A stretch of DNA of 59,719 nucleotides, taken from Microbispora catharanthi (lineage in GTDB: Bacteria; Actinomycetota; Actinomycetes; Streptosporangiales; Streptosporangiaceae). Numbering within the stretch: the first letter of the stretch is position 1; each line of letters begins with the position of its first letter. The DNA lies in assembly GCF_006334915.2 (NCBI RefSeq), contig NZ_VDMA02000037.1, positions 1-59,719 of the forward strand, written 5' to 3'. Below are positions 49,770 to 58,040 of the stretch, one piece after another. The notes below the pieces were generated by a model, which worked only from the letters and a program-made list of their open reading frames with translations, was not told where the DNA came from and made no database searches. The translations under genes were made by a program, and so were the position numbers.

Positions 49770-50975
49770 TCAGTGCGCCTCGGCCAGGAGCTTGGTCACC
49801 CGGCTGACGCCCTCGACCAGGTCGTCGTCGCCCAGCGCGTACGACAGGCGGAAGTAGCCCGGGGTGCCGAACGCCTCGCCGGGCACCAGCGCGACCTCGG
49901 CCTCCTCCAGGATGAGCTCGGCCAGCTCGGCCGAGGTCTGCGGGCGCCTGCCGCGGATCTCCTTGCCCAGCAGCGCCTTGACCGACGGGTAGGCGTAGAA
50001 CGCGCCGAACGGCTCGGGGCAGACCACGCCGGGGATCTCGTTGAGCATCCGGACCATGGTCTGACGGCGCCGGTCGAACGCCGCGCGCATCTGGGCGACG
50101 GCCGACAGGTCGCCGGAGACGGCCGCGAGCGCGGCGGCCTGGGCGACGTTGGAGACGTTCGAGGTGGCGTGGGACTGCAGGTTCGTCGCCGCCTTGACCA
50201 CGTCGGACGGGCCGATCAGCCAGCCCACCCGCCAGCCGGTCATCGCGTACGTCTTGGCCACGCCGTTCAGCACGACGACCCGGTCGCGCAGCTCGGGCAC
50301 GGCGGTGGCGATGCTGGAGAACTCCGCCTCGCCGTAGACCAGGTGCTCGTAGATCTCGTCGGTCACGACCCACAGGCCCTTGTCCAGCGCCCAGCGGCCG
50401 ATCTCCTCGACCTGGGCGGGGGAGTAGACGGCCCCCGTCGGGTTGGACGGCGAGACGAACAGCAGGACCTTGGTGCGGTCGGTCAGCTTCTCCTCGAGCT
50501 GCTCGACCGAGGCCAGGTAGCCGGTCGTCTCGTCGGTGACCACGTCGACCTGGACGCCGCCCGCGAGCTTGATCGCCTCCGGGTACGTCGTCCAGTAGGG
50601 CGCCACGACCAGGACCTCGTCGCCGGGGTCGAGCAGCGTGGCGAACGCCTCGTAGACCGCCTGCTTGCCGCCGTTCGTCACCAGGATCTGGGCGGCCTCG
50701 ACCTGGAACCCGCTGTCGCGCAACGTCTTGTCGGCGATCGCCTGCTTGAGCTCGGGCAGGCCCCCGGCCGGCGTGTACTTGTGGAACCTGGGGTTCCGGC
50801 ACGCCTCGACGGCCGCCTCGACGATGTAGTCGGGCGTGGGGAAGTCGGGCTCGCCGGCGCCGAAGCCGATGACCGGGCGACCGGCCGCCTTCATCGCCTT
50901 GGCCTTGGCGTCCACGGCCAGAGTCGCGGACTCGGAGATCGCGGATATGCGTGCGGAGATGCGAGGTCGGGTCAT
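49770..50975 (-). CDS. aspC: Aspartate aminotransferase, class I/II fold type I
   Basis: A 401-residue PLP aminotransferase of the Ib (thermophilic/actinobacterial) aspartate aminotransferase type. The cofactor Lys lies in LNGVAKTYAMTGWRVGW, with VSPSNPTGAVYSPAQV, VVTDEIYEHLVYG and the substrate Arg in YFRLSYALG. The N-terminus RISARISAISESATLAVDAKAK and GFGAGEPDFPTP are typical. I start at ATG 50975, where GGAGG is only one base away; a slightly different start cannot be excluded. It interconverts aspartate and oxaloacetate. Confidence 0.94.
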   Translation of the reverse strand: MTRPRISARISAISESATLAVDAKAKAMKAAGRPVIGFGAGEPDFPTPDYIVEAAVEACRNPRFHKYTPAGGLPELKQAIADKTLRDSGFQVEAAQILVTNGGKQAVYEAFATLLDPGDEVLVVAPYWTTYPEAIKLAGGVQVDVVTDETTGYLASVEQLEEKLTDRTKVLLFVSPSNPTGAVYSPAQVEEIGRWALDKGLWVVTDEIYEHLVYGEAEFSSIATAVPELRDRVVVLNGVAKTYAMTGWRVGWLIGPSDVVKAATNLQSHATSNVSNVAQAAALAAVSGDLSAVAQMRAAFDRRRQTMVRMLNEIPGVVCPEPFGAFYAYPSVKALLGKEIRGRRPQTSAELAELILEEAEVALVPGEAFGTPGYFRLSYALGDDDLVEGVSRVTKLLAEAH

Positions 50976-51106
50976 GCCTCCATCGTTCCAGACGCGCCGC
51001 GCGGTTTCGTCTCCATATCCAGGATGCGGACGGGTTCGCACGGTAGCTTTAGACCGCACAGGAACGGCACCCGGGCCGCCTCCGGGCGGTGCGGCGACCA
51101 TGTGGT

Positions 51107-51136
51107 TCGACGGAGTGGTGAATCCCGCGTACACTT
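51107..51136 (+). promoter_or_regulatory. Probable promoter of tRNA-Trp
   Basis: TTCGAC, 18 bases, TACACT, 74 bases upstream of the tRNA. Confidence 0.5.
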
Positions 51137-51210
51137 CACCGACTAGTGGGCCACGTGAACGCCACGACGGACGCTTCGACGCGTTTCTCGGGTATCGTGG
51201 TGCACGGCTT

Positions 51211-51283
51211 AGGGCACTAGCGCAATTGGTAGCGCACCGGTCTCCAAAACCGGCGGTTGGGGGTTCGAGTCCCTCGTGCCCTG
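51211..51283 (+). tRNA. tRNA-Trp (anticodon CCA)
   Basis: The 73-base cloverleaf folds fully: acceptor AGGGCAC/GTGCCCT, D-stem GCGC/GCGC, anticodon stem CCGGT/ACCGG with loop CTCCAAA (CCA at 51244-51246), and T-stem GGGGG/CCCTC around TTCGAGT. The 3' CCA is not encoded. tRNA-Trp before secE is a common actinomycete arrangement. Confidence 0.98.
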
Positions 51284-51349
51284 CGGAGTGCGGTCCGCGC
51301 AACAATGGCGTGAAAGCGCGCCGCAACTGCGACGGACACGACGGATCAG

Positions 51350-51616
51350 GTGAGGACTGTGGCGATCGATACCCGCGGTGAAACCGCTGGCAAGCCAGGC
51401 AAGCCGACCAGTGAGAAGAAGGCAAAGCGCACCTCGCCCGCTCTGTTCTACCGGCAGGTCGTCGCCGAGTTGCGCAAGGTCATCTGGCCCCGGCGCAATG
51501 ACCTGATCTCGTACACGGTAGTTGTCCTGGTCTTCGTTGTGATCATGGTTGGGCTCGTGTTCGGGATCGATACGCTGCTGGGTAAGGCAGTGCTCTGGCT
51601 CTTCGGCGGATCCTGA
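51350..51616 (+). CDS. secE: Preprotein translocase subunit SecE
   Basis: An 88-residue single-helix subunit of the SecYEG translocon. A Lys-rich head (GKPTSEKKAKRTSPALFYRQVVAELRKVIWPRR) is followed by the family helix VVVLVFVVIMVGLVFGIDTLL. The amphipathic ELRKVIWPRRND segment is the conserved SecE signature. The listed GTG start could instead be the GTG three codons later (51359), which is better spaced from AGGTGAGG. It is followed by nusG after 55 bases, as in nearly all actinomycetes. Confidence 0.95.
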   Translation: MRTVAIDTRGETAGKPGKPTSEKKAKRTSPALFYRQVVAELRKVIWPRRNDLISYTVVVLVFVVIMVGLVFGIDTLLGKAVLWLFGGS

Positions 51617-51671
51617 TCCCGCCCGAGACGTCGCAGCACGTCAAGACACCAAGCGAAGAAGGAAGAGTCCC

Positions 51672-52445
51672 GTGTCCGAGTCCCCGATGCCGGCCGACCG
51701 CTCCCATGACGAGCATGACGAGTGGGGCACCGAGCAGGACGAGGCCGTAGCAGAGGTCGAGGAGACCACGGTCGCCGACTCAGACGGCGGTGACGGCGGC
51801 GAAGACTCGGCCGAGGCCGCCGCGCAGGTCGACGAGGACGGCGACGTCCTCCCGGAGGTCGACCCGGTCGAGGAGTTCAAGCGTCAGCTTCGCGGTCAGT
51901 TCGGCGAGTGGTACGTCATTCACTCGTACGCCGGTTACGAGAACCGCGTGAAGCAGAACATCGAGAGCCGTATCGGGTCGCTCAACATGGAGGACTTCAT
52001 CTTCCAGGTCGAGGTGCCGACCCACACGATCACGGAGTTCAAGGGCGGCAAGAAGACTCCGATCAAGGAGCGCGTGCTTCCCGGTTACGTTCTGGTCCGG
52101 ATGGACCTGACCGACGAGTCCTGGGCCGCGGTGCGCAACACGCCCGGTGTGACCGGCTTCGTCGGCCTGTCCAACAAGCCGAGCCCGCTGAACCTCGACG
52201 AGGTCGCCAAGCTGCTCGCCCCGGAGCCTTCCGAGGAAGTCAAGAAGGCCACGGCCAAGACGACCACCGCGACCGTCGACTTCGAGGTCGGCGAGTCCGT
52301 CACGGTCATGGACGGGCCGTTCGCCACGCTGCCGGCCACGGTCAGCGAGATCAGCGCCGAGTCGCAGAAGCTCAAGGTCCTCGTCTCGATCTTCGGTCGA
52401 GAGACCCCGGTCGAGCTGTCGTTCAACCAGGTCTCGAAGATCTGA
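51672..52445 (+). CDS. nusG: Transcription termination/antitermination factor NusG
   Basis: A 257-residue NusG from GTG 51672 (GAAGGAAGAG upstream). The first 75 residues are a long acidic extension (DHDEWGTEQDEAVAEVEE-like Asp/Glu runs) typical of actinobacterial NusG. The NGN domain follows: EWYVIHSYAGYENRVKQN, KERVLPGYVLVRMDLTD, NTPGVTGFVG. The C-terminal KOW domain is EVGESVTVMDGPFATLPATV to VSIFGRETPVELSFNQVSKI. It binds RNA polymerase and couples transcription to Rho or to ribosomes. Confidence 0.97.
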   Translation: MSESPMPADRSHDEHDEWGTEQDEAVAEVEETTVADSDGGDGGEDSAEAAAQVDEDGDVLPEVDPVEEFKRQLRGQFGEWYVIHSYAGYENRVKQNIESRIGSLNMEDFIFQVEVPTHTITEFKGGKKTPIKERVLPGYVLVRMDLTDESWAAVRNTPGVTGFVGLSNKPSPLNLDEVAKLLAPEPSEEVKKATAKTTTATVDFEVGESVTVMDGPFATLPATVSEISAESQKLKVLVSIFGRETPVELSFNQVSKI

Positions 52446-52455
52446 CCGCCTCGCG

Positions 52456-52506
52456 TAGACTCGATAGCCGTCCTCACGCACGCCCTGTTTCGGCGTGCCT
52501 GTGAGG
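52456..52506 (+). promoter_or_regulatory. Leader of the rplK-rplA operon: -10 box and hairpin
   Basis: TAGACT (52456-52461) is a likely -10 without a clear -35. Just after it CCTCAC/GTGAGG and GCACGCC/GGCGTGC form a stacked hairpin (52472-52506) followed by CTTTT, which may act as an attenuator or as a site for L1/L11 feedback. Confidence 0.5.
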
Positions 52507-52539
52507 CTTTTGTAGGACCAAGGACCCGGAGAAGGACAA

Positions 52540-52971
52540 ATGCCTCCAAAGAAGAAAGTCGCGGCACTGGTGAAGGTCCAGCTTCCCGCTGGACAGGCCA
52601 CCCCCGCGCCGCCGGTCGGTACCGCGCTCGGTCCGCACGGCGTCAACATCATGGACTTCGTCAAGCAGTACAACGCGGCGACGGAGGCCCAGCGGGGCAA
52701 CATCATCCCCGTCGAGATCACCATCTTCGAAGACCGCTCCTTCACCTTCATCACGAAGACGCCGCCGGCGCCCGAGCTGATCAAGAAGGCCGCCGGTCTG
52801 CAGAAGGGCAGCGCGAACCCGCACAAGGACAAGGTGGGCAAGCTGACTCGCGAGCAGCTTCGCCAGATCGCCGAGACCAAGATGCAGGACCTCAACGCGA
52901 ACGACGTCGAGGCCGCCGAGAAGATCATCGCCGGCACCGCCCGCTCCATGGGCATCACCATCGCCGACTGA
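52540..52971 (+). CDS. rplK: Ribosomal protein L11
   Basis: A 143-residue large-subunit protein. VKVQLPAGQATPAPPVGTALGPHGVNIMDFVKQYN is the standard N-terminal domain, with the proline-rich loop that contacts GTPase factors and thiopeptide antibiotics. The C-terminal rRNA-binding domain ends MQDLNANDVEAAEKIIAGTARSMGI. AGGAC lies upstream of the ATG. It forms an operon with rplA 71 bases downstream. Confidence 0.98.
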   Translation: MPPKKKVAALVKVQLPAGQATPAPPVGTALGPHGVNIMDFVKQYNAATEAQRGNIIPVEITIFEDRSFTFITKTPPAPELIKKAAGLQKGSANPHKDKVGKLTREQLRQIAETKMQDLNANDVEAAEKIIAGTARSMGITIAD

Positions 52972-53042
52972 CTCTCAGCCTCATCAAACGCAGTGGGAGG
53001 GCTGGCGCAGGCCCGGACCACGATCTCCACGAGGAGCATGAA

Positions 53043-53756
53043 GTGAAGCGCAGCAAGAGCTGGAAGAACGCGGCGGCCGAGGTCGACCGCGCGGCCCTGT
53101 ACAACCCGCTCGAGGGCGTACGGCTGGCCAAGAAGACGGCGACCACGAAGTTCGACGCGACCGTCGAGGTCGCCCTGCGGCTGGGCGTCGACCCGCGCAA
53201 GGCCGACCAGATGGTCCGCGGCACCGTCAACCTCCCGCACGGCACCGGCAAGACCGCCCGGGTCCTGGTCTTCGCGACCGGTGACCGTGCCGAGGAGGCC
53301 CGCGCGGCCGGCGCCGACATCGTCGGCTCCGACGAGCTGATCGACGAGGTGTCCAAGGGCCGTCTCGACTTCGACGCGGTCGTCGCCACCCCGGACATGA
53401 TGGGCAAGGTCGGCCGTCTGGGCCGCGTGCTCGGCCCCCGCGGCCTCATGCCGAACCCGAAGACCGGCACCGTCACGCCCGCCGTGGCCAAGGCCGTCAC
53501 CGACATCAAGGGCGGAAAGATCGAGTTCCGGGTCGACCGGCACGCGAACCTGCACTTCATCATCGGCAAGGCGTCCTTCGACGACCGTCAGCTCGTGGAG
53601 AACTACGCCGCGGCGCTGGACGAGGTGCTGCGTCTCAAGCCGTCGGCGGCCAAGGGCCGTTACCTCAAGAAGGTCACCTTCACCACGTCCATGGGCCCGG
53701 GCATCCCGGTCGACCCGAACGTGACGCGGGCGATGACCGCCGAGATCGACGCCTGA
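53043..53756 (+). CDS. rplA: Ribosomal protein L1
   Basis: A 237-residue protein of the L1 stalk. Signatures are TVEVALRLGVDPRKADQMVRGTVNLPHGTGK and GPRGLMPNPKTGTV, with the C-terminal TFTTSMGPGIPVDP. It starts with GTG. L1 may also repress its own operon by binding the leader. A strong hairpin ends the operon 27 bases after the stop. Confidence 0.98.
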   Translation: MKRSKSWKNAAAEVDRAALYNPLEGVRLAKKTATTKFDATVEVALRLGVDPRKADQMVRGTVNLPHGTGKTARVLVFATGDRAEEARAAGADIVGSDELIDEVSKGRLDFDAVVATPDMMGKVGRLGRVLGPRGLMPNPKTGTVTPAVAKAVTDIKGGKIEFRVDRHANLHFIIGKASFDDRQLVENYAAALDEVLRLKPSAAKGRYLKKVTFTTSMGPGIPVDPNVTRAMTAEIDA

Positions 53757-53783
53757 GCCGTCACCCAGGCCGATAACGACGAC

Positions 53784-53816
53784 GGAAGCCCCCGCCCTTT
53801 CCGGGCGGGGGCTTCC
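53784..53816 (+). terminator. Terminator of the rplK-rplA operon
   Basis: GGAAGCCCCCGCCC pairs perfectly with GGGCGGGGGCTTCC across a 5-base loop. Confidence 0.85.
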
Positions 53817-53856
53817 GCGCGTCTGCCGATAATCAGACGGCGAATAAACTCGGCCC

Positions 53857-54354
53857 GTGACCGAAGAGCGCAGGGATTCCGTCGATCACATCCTCGACCA
53901 GTGGCGGCGCGAGCGGCCCGACCTGGACCTGTCGGCCATGGGGGTCTTCGGCCGCGTCGCCCAGGTGGCCCGGGTGGTCGAGGGCCGGGTCGAGGAGGTC
54001 CTCAACCGGCACGGCCTGCGCTCGGGGGACTTCGACGTGCTGGCCGCGCTGCGCCGTTCCGGCCCGCCGTACACGCTGATCCCGTCCGAGCTGTCGGACA
54101 TGGTGATGATGTCGCGTGCCGGCATGACCAGCCGGCTCGACCGGCTGGAGGCCGCCGGACTGGTCGAGCGCAGTCTCGACCCGGCCGACCGGCGCAGCTT
54201 CAAGATCACGTTGTCGGAGAAGGGGCACGAGGTCATCGACGCGACGCTCACCGACCACGCGGCGAACCTCGCCCGGCTCGCGTCGGGGCTGGCCCCGAAG
54301 GACGCCGTGACGCTCGACCGGTTGCTGCGCGATCTCCTGACCGCCCTCGCGTAG
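53857..54354 (+). CDS. MarR-family transcriptional regulator
   Basis: A 165-residue winged-helix regulator from a GTG start. It has the family layout: helical N-terminus (MGVFGRVAQVARVVEGRVEEVL), then SGDFDVLAALRRSGPPYTLIPSELSDMVMMSRAGMTSRLDRLEAAGLVERSLDPADRRSFKI, which is the recognition helix and wing with the DxRS-type turn. It is convergent with the amidohydrolase gene, only 7 bases apart. An imperfect MarR-type site upstream of that gene makes it the likely target. Confidence 0.93.
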   Translation: MTEERRDSVDHILDQWRRERPDLDLSAMGVFGRVAQVARVVEGRVEEVLNRHGLRSGDFDVLAALRRSGPPYTLIPSELSDMVMMSRAGMTSRLDRLEAAGLVERSLDPADRRSFKITLSEKGHEVIDATLTDHAANLARLASGLAPKDAVTLDRLLRDLLTALA

Positions 54355-54361
54355 GCCGCAC

Positions 54362-55579
54362 TCAGGCCCGGCTCTGCCGCACGCCGCGGCGCCAGACCTC
54401 GCGGAGGGCGCGCGTGGCGGTGATGTCGCGAGTCGGATCGCCGTCCACCAGCAGCAGGTCCGCGCGCAGGCCCGGCGCGATCCGTCCCCGATCGTGCAAC
54501 GCGAACAGCCGTGCGGGGACGGCGGTGGCCGCGGCGAGCGCCTCCTCACAGGTGAGGCCCGCCTCGGTGAGCAGCGCCAGTTCGCGGTGCATGCTCACGC
54601 CGTGCGGCGGAGCGAGGAAGTTGGCGTCGGTGCCCGCCACGACGGCCGCGCCCGCGGCGTGCAGCGCCCGGGCCGCGCCGAGGGCGTTGGCGAGGCCCCG
54701 CGGGTGCACCGGGACCGCCCCGGGATCCCTGCGGGCGGTCCCGGCCGACCCCTCCGGCAGGCGTGACGCGATGCGCTCGTCCTCGAAGACCTCCGCAGCG
54801 CCCTCGCCTCCGTTGATCACTTCGATGTAGCTGAGCGTGCTGACCACGAAGACGCCCTGCCGCACGATGCGCGCGGCCAGTTCGGCCACGGACGGATCCT
54901 CGGGCCCGAGGTCGTGGAAGACGTGGGCGAGCGCGTCGACGCCCGCGTCGAGGGCGATGGCGGCCTCCCGGGCGGTGGCGATGTGCGCGACGGCCATGAG
55001 CCCCGCCGCGTGCCCGGCCTCGACCAGGGCGGCCACGACGCCGGGGGACAGGACGGGCAGGTCCAGCCCGGCGGTGGAGCCGTCGTCAATCACGATCTTC
55101 AGGTAGTCGGCGCCCTCGGCCAGCCGCGCCTCGACGAACGCCGCGGCCTCGCCCGCGTCCGCGATCGTGTCGAAGGGGCCCACGGCGTCGCCCAGGTGCG
55201 ACAGTCCGGCCGCCTCGGCCGCCATGATCTGGCTGGGGTGCCCTCCCGGCGCGGTCGCGAGCACTCCCGAGCTGCGCAGGTCGGCGACGTCGTCGCGGTC
55301 CGCCGCGAGCCGCCGCTGCCTGGCCAGGTTGGACGGCAGGCAGAACATGTCGAGCTCGGTGGTCACCCCGAAGGTCAGCGCTTGGGCGAGCATGCCGTCG
55401 GAGACGTGCGTGTGGGCGTCGAGCAGTCCGGGGAGCAGGGTCCCGCCCGAGCCGTCGATCTCGGCGTCGGCCCGCCCTCCGTCCCACTCCGCGATCCGGT
55501 CGTCCTCGATCAGCACGTCTGCCCGGGGAATGGCGCGCTCCCCGTCGAACACCCGCACGTCCTTGATCAGCGTACGCAT
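54362..55579 (-). CDS. Metal-dependent amidohydrolase
   Basis: A 405-residue amidohydrolase-superfamily enzyme. The metal site is built from GLLDAHTHV (His-x-His), a Lys in YLKIVIDDGST, His in AVAHIATAREA, His in ALAHVFHDLG and the catalytic Asp in VAGTDANFLAPP. The beta-sandwich ends are KDVRVFDGERAIPRADVLI and RIAPGLRADLLLVDGDP. This type hydrolyses cyclic amides, prolyl dipeptides or imidazolones. The true substrate is not evident. A palindromic site lies 37-58 bases upstream of the start. Confidence 0.9.
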   Translation of the reverse strand: MRTLIKDVRVFDGERAIPRADVLIEDDRIAEWDGGRADAEIDGSGGTLLPGLLDAHTHVSDGMLAQALTFGVTTELDMFCLPSNLARQRRLAADRDDVADLRSSGVLATAPGGHPSQIMAAEAAGLSHLGDAVGPFDTIADAGEAAAFVEARLAEGADYLKIVIDDGSTAGLDLPVLSPGVVAALVEAGHAAGLMAVAHIATAREAAIALDAGVDALAHVFHDLGPEDPSVAELAARIVRQGVFVVSTLSYIEVINGGEGAAEVFEDERIASRLPEGSAGTARRDPGAVPVHPRGLANALGAARALHAAGAAVVAGTDANFLAPPHGVSMHRELALLTEAGLTCEEALAAATAVPARLFALHDRGRIAPGLRADLLLVDGDPTRDITATRALREVWRRGVRQSRA

Positions 55580-55615
55580 GGCTCTCCTTCACCGTCCGCT
55601 TTTCGTTTCGCGTCA

Positions 55616-55637
55616 GATAGTACGGAGCCTAACTATC
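55616..55637. promoter_or_regulatory. MarR-type operator upstream of the amidohydrolase
   Basis: GATAGT-N10-ACTATC. On the minus strand the core reads AGTTAGGCTCCGTACT, close to the AGTTAGG-type half-sites seen for many actinobacterial MarR proteins. One half-site is imperfect. Confidence 0.5.
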
Positions 55638-55768
55638 AGGAGGCAAACAAGAGCGATGTGGAGGTTTTGTGCACAGCTCATGGGGGTTTGCACCGGAGCG
55701 GCGCGCCGATGGCGTTAGGCGCATAGGGTCAAGGGCAGGTAAAGGGGGACACCGAAGGGATGGACACA

Positions 55769-56626
55769 ATGCGACGACTACTGGTGGCCGCCGGGGCGGT
55801 GGCCGCGATCACGGTCGCGGGATGCGGGACGACCGCGACTCCGTCTCTCCAGAACGCACAGCTCTCGGCGGCCGAGGTCATCCAGCAGACCGCGCAGAAG
55901 GCCGACGACGTCAACACCTATGCCGCGGACCTCGTGGTGAACGTCACCGACGCCAAGGGCGGTCAGGGAGGGGTCGTTCAGGGCACCATGCTCTACCAGA
56001 AGACCCCGCAGATCGCCTCGGACATCAACCTCAGCCAGGTGGCGTTCAACGGGCAGAGCGTGCCCGGCGGCGTGCGGGTGATCCTCCAGGGCGACGTGGC
56101 GTACGTGAAGCTCGACATGCTCAAGACCCTGGTGGGCGCCACCAAGCCGTGGATCAGGCTCGACCTGAAGCAGCTCGGCTCGCAGGCCGGCGTGAACATC
56201 GACCAGTACCTCGCCCAGGCCCAGCAGTTCGACCTGAAGACGAGCGTCGCCATGCTCACGGCGTCCAAGGACGTCAAGTCCGTGGGCAGCGAGCAGGTCG
56301 GCGGGGTGGACACCACCCACTACTCGGGCTCGTTCCCGGTGGACGAGGCGGTCAAGCAGCTTCCCGAGGACCAGCGTGGCCGCATGCAGGGCGAACTCGC
56401 GAACGCCAAGGACGTCAAGTTCGACGCCTGGATCGACGCCCAGGGCCTGCCGCGCAAGGTCGAGCTGAACGGCGGCAAGCCGGACGCCGGGACGTTCAAG
56501 GCCACGGCGATGTTCAAGTCGTTCAACGAGCCGGTCTCGATCGAGGCGCCGGCCGCCGACCAGGTCGGTGAGCTGCCGCAGACGCTGCCGCACACGACGC
56601 AGCAGTCGCCCGGCACCGGAAGCTGA
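55769..56626 (+). CDS. LppX/LprG-like lipoprotein
   Basis: A 285-residue exported lipoprotein. RRLLVAAGAVAAITVAGCG is a lipoprotein signal with the lipobox VAGC. The mature part resembles the LppX/LprAFG and LolA-like fold that carries lipids: VNTYAADLVVNVTDAKGG, IASDINLSQVAFNGQSVPGGV, then WIRLDLKQLGSQAGVNIDQYL and the closing FDAWIDAQGLPRKVELNGG. I use ATG 55769 because AAGGG directly abuts the ATG three codons earlier. It could carry or sense lipids at the membrane. It ends just before the rplJ promoter. Confidence 0.82.
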   Translation: MRRLLVAAGAVAAITVAGCGTTATPSLQNAQLSAAEVIQQTAQKADDVNTYAADLVVNVTDAKGGQGGVVQGTMLYQKTPQIASDINLSQVAFNGQSVPGGVRVILQGDVAYVKLDMLKTLVGATKPWIRLDLKQLGSQAGVNIDQYLAQAQQFDLKTSVAMLTASKDVKSVGSEQVGGVDTTHYSGSFPVDEAVKQLPEDQRGRMQGELANAKDVKFDAWIDAQGLPRKVELNGGKPDAGTFKATAMFKSFNEPVSIEAPAADQVGELPQTLPHTTQQSPGTGS

Positions 56627-56627
56627 T

Positions 56628-56657
56628 TTGGCGTCCTGCCGGTTGACAACGTAGTCT
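56628..56657 (+). promoter_or_regulatory. Promoter of rplJ-rplL
   Basis: TTGGCG (56628-56633), 18 bases, TAGTCT (56652-56657). A tempting TTGACA at 56643 lies too close to TAGTCT to pair with it. Confidence 0.5.
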
Positions 56658-56664
56658 GTCTCCT

Positions 56665-56811
56665 GCCGAAGACCGCCGGTCGTCACCGGGCGTGCAGCCC
56701 AGTGACCGAAGGATCCACGTGAGTGGACGGCCCGCGTAGGTGTGGAGACGCTTGAGGACGTTCGACGTCCGTCCAAGCCCCGTGCGCCTGCGCCGGGGCT
56801 TGTCTGTTTTT
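56665..56811 (+). ncRNA. L10 leader (autoregulatory 5' region of rplJ-rplL)
   Basis: The stretch CCGAAGACCGCCGGTCG and the following paired segments (CCGGGCGTGCAGCCCAGTGACCGAAG, CCACGTGAGTGG, GGACGTTCGACGTCC) are arranged as in the actinobacterial L10 leader that binds the L10/L7-L12 complex. It ends in a terminator-like hairpin AAGCCCCG/CGGGGCTT followed by TGTCTGTTTTT (56775-56811), so feedback could work by attenuation. Confidence 0.75.
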
Positions 56812-56850
56812 CTGAGGGCCTTCGCCGGCGGCACATCTGGAAGGAGGCCC

Positions 56851-57375
56851 ATGGCGAAGGCGGAGAAGAGCGTCGCGATCGCCGAGCTCAAGAGTGAGTT
56901 CGAGGGATCCAGCGCCGCCGTTCTGACCGAATACCGCGGTCTCACCGTCGCTCAGCTCAAGCAGCTGCGCGTCTCTCTCGGTGGGAATGCGAAGTTCGCC
57001 GTGGCGAAGAACACGCTTACCAAGATCGCGGCCAACAACGCCGGGATCACCGTCCTGGACGACCTGTTCCAGGGTCCGACCGCCATCGCGTTCGTCAAGG
57101 GCGACGTCGTGGAGGCGGCCAAGGGTCTGCGTGACTTCGCCAAGGCCAACCCCCTCCTGGTGATCAAGGGTGGTGTCGTCGACGGCAAGTCGATGAGCCC
57201 CGACGAGATCACGAAGCTTGCCGACCTTGAGTCCCGCGAGGTGCTCCTCGCGAAGCTGGCCGGCGCACTGAAGGCCAAGCAGTCCCAGGCTGCCGCCACC
57301 TTCGCCGCGCTGCCCACCACGATGGCTCGACTGGCCGAGGCTCTGCGCGCCAAGCGCGAAGAGGCCGGCGAGTAG
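56851..57375 (+). CDS. rplJ: Ribosomal protein L10
   Basis: A 174-residue stalk-base protein that anchors L7/L12 dimers. It opens AKAEKSVAIAELKSEFEGSSAAVLTEYRGL with the rRNA-binding part containing KFAVAKNTLTKIAA, and ends with the L7/L12-binding helix (LPTTMARLAEALRAKREEAG). AAGGAGG precedes the ATG 6 bases upstream. Together with L7/L12 it should bind its own leader RNA for feedback control. Confidence 0.98.
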   Translation: MAKAEKSVAIAELKSEFEGSSAAVLTEYRGLTVAQLKQLRVSLGGNAKFAVAKNTLTKIAANNAGITVLDDLFQGPTAIAFVKGDVVEAAKGLRDFAKANPLLVIKGGVVDGKSMSPDEITKLADLESREVLLAKLAGALKAKQSQAAATFAALPTTMARLAEALRAKREEAGE

Positions 57376-57453
57376 GTCCGCGCAGCGGACGGGGGAAGCG
57401 CGCACCGCGGTCCCTTTTCACGTTTTTTGCTAGATCCACTGGAGGAACACATC

Positions 57454-57846
57454 ATGGCGAAGCTCAGCACCGACGAGCTGCTCGAGACCTTCAAGGAGAT
57501 GACCCTCCTTGAGCTGTCCGAGTTCGTGAAGGTCTTCGAGGAGACCTTCGACGTCAAGGCCGCCGCTCCGGTCGCCGTCGCCGCCGCGGGCGTCCCCGGC
57601 GCTCCGGCCGCCGCCGAGGAGGCCGAGGAGCAGGACGAGTTCGACGTCATCCTCGAGGCCGCCGGCGACAAGAAGATCCAGGTCATCAAGGAGATCCGCG
57701 CCCTGACGAGCCTGGGCCTCAAGGAGGCCAAGGACCTCGTGGACGGCGCTCCGAAGCCGGTCTTCGACGGCAAGGTCAACAAGGAGCAGGCCGAGAAGGC
57801 GAAGGCTGCCCTCGAGGGCGCCGGCGCCACCGTCACCGTCAAGTAA
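57454..57846 (+). CDS. rplL: Ribosomal protein L7/L12
   Basis: A 130-residue stalk protein that recruits translation GTPases. The N-terminal dimerisation region is STDELLETFKEMTLLELSEFVKVFEETF, the hinge is Ala/Pro-rich, and the C-terminal domain has FDVILEAAGDKKIQVIKEIRALTSLGLKEAKDLVDGAPK. TGGAGGA is 8 bases upstream of ATG 57454. Between rplJ and rplL a small hairpin (57376-57390) and a T-run at 57422 could adjust relative expression. Confidence 0.98.
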   Translation: MAKLSTDELLETFKEMTLLELSEFVKVFEETFDVKAAAPVAVAAAGVPGAPAAAEEAEEQDEFDVILEAAGDKKIQVIKEIRALTSLGLKEAKDLVDGAPKPVFDGKVNKEQAEKAKAALEGAGATVTVK

Positions 57847-57870
57847 GACGGTCTCGTAACACGCTTCACC

Positions 57871-57913
57871 GAAGGGGCGGGTCCATCCAGGTGCCGGATG
57901 GGACCGCCCCTTT
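57871..57913 (+). terminator. Hairpin after rplL
   Basis: GAAGGGGCGG...CCATCC pairs with GGATGG...CCGCCCCTTTC with a small internal mismatch. It should terminate or attenuate the rplJ-rplL transcript before the membrane-protein pair. Confidence 0.7.
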
Positions 57914-58040
57914 CGCGTGCCCGGACCCCGTACGGAATCCAGACCCTATGGGCAGGGCGAGCCCGTTGATCTATCGTGCGGAAGTAAGATCCGCGCGACG
58001 TGAACGGGCCGAGACGACCGGGTGCTCAGGAGGTGCGGGA

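Noticed and set aside
56643..56648. TTGACA as the rplJ -35 box
   Set aside because: It lies only 3 bases before the TAGTCT box and no good -10 is found 16-19 bases downstream.
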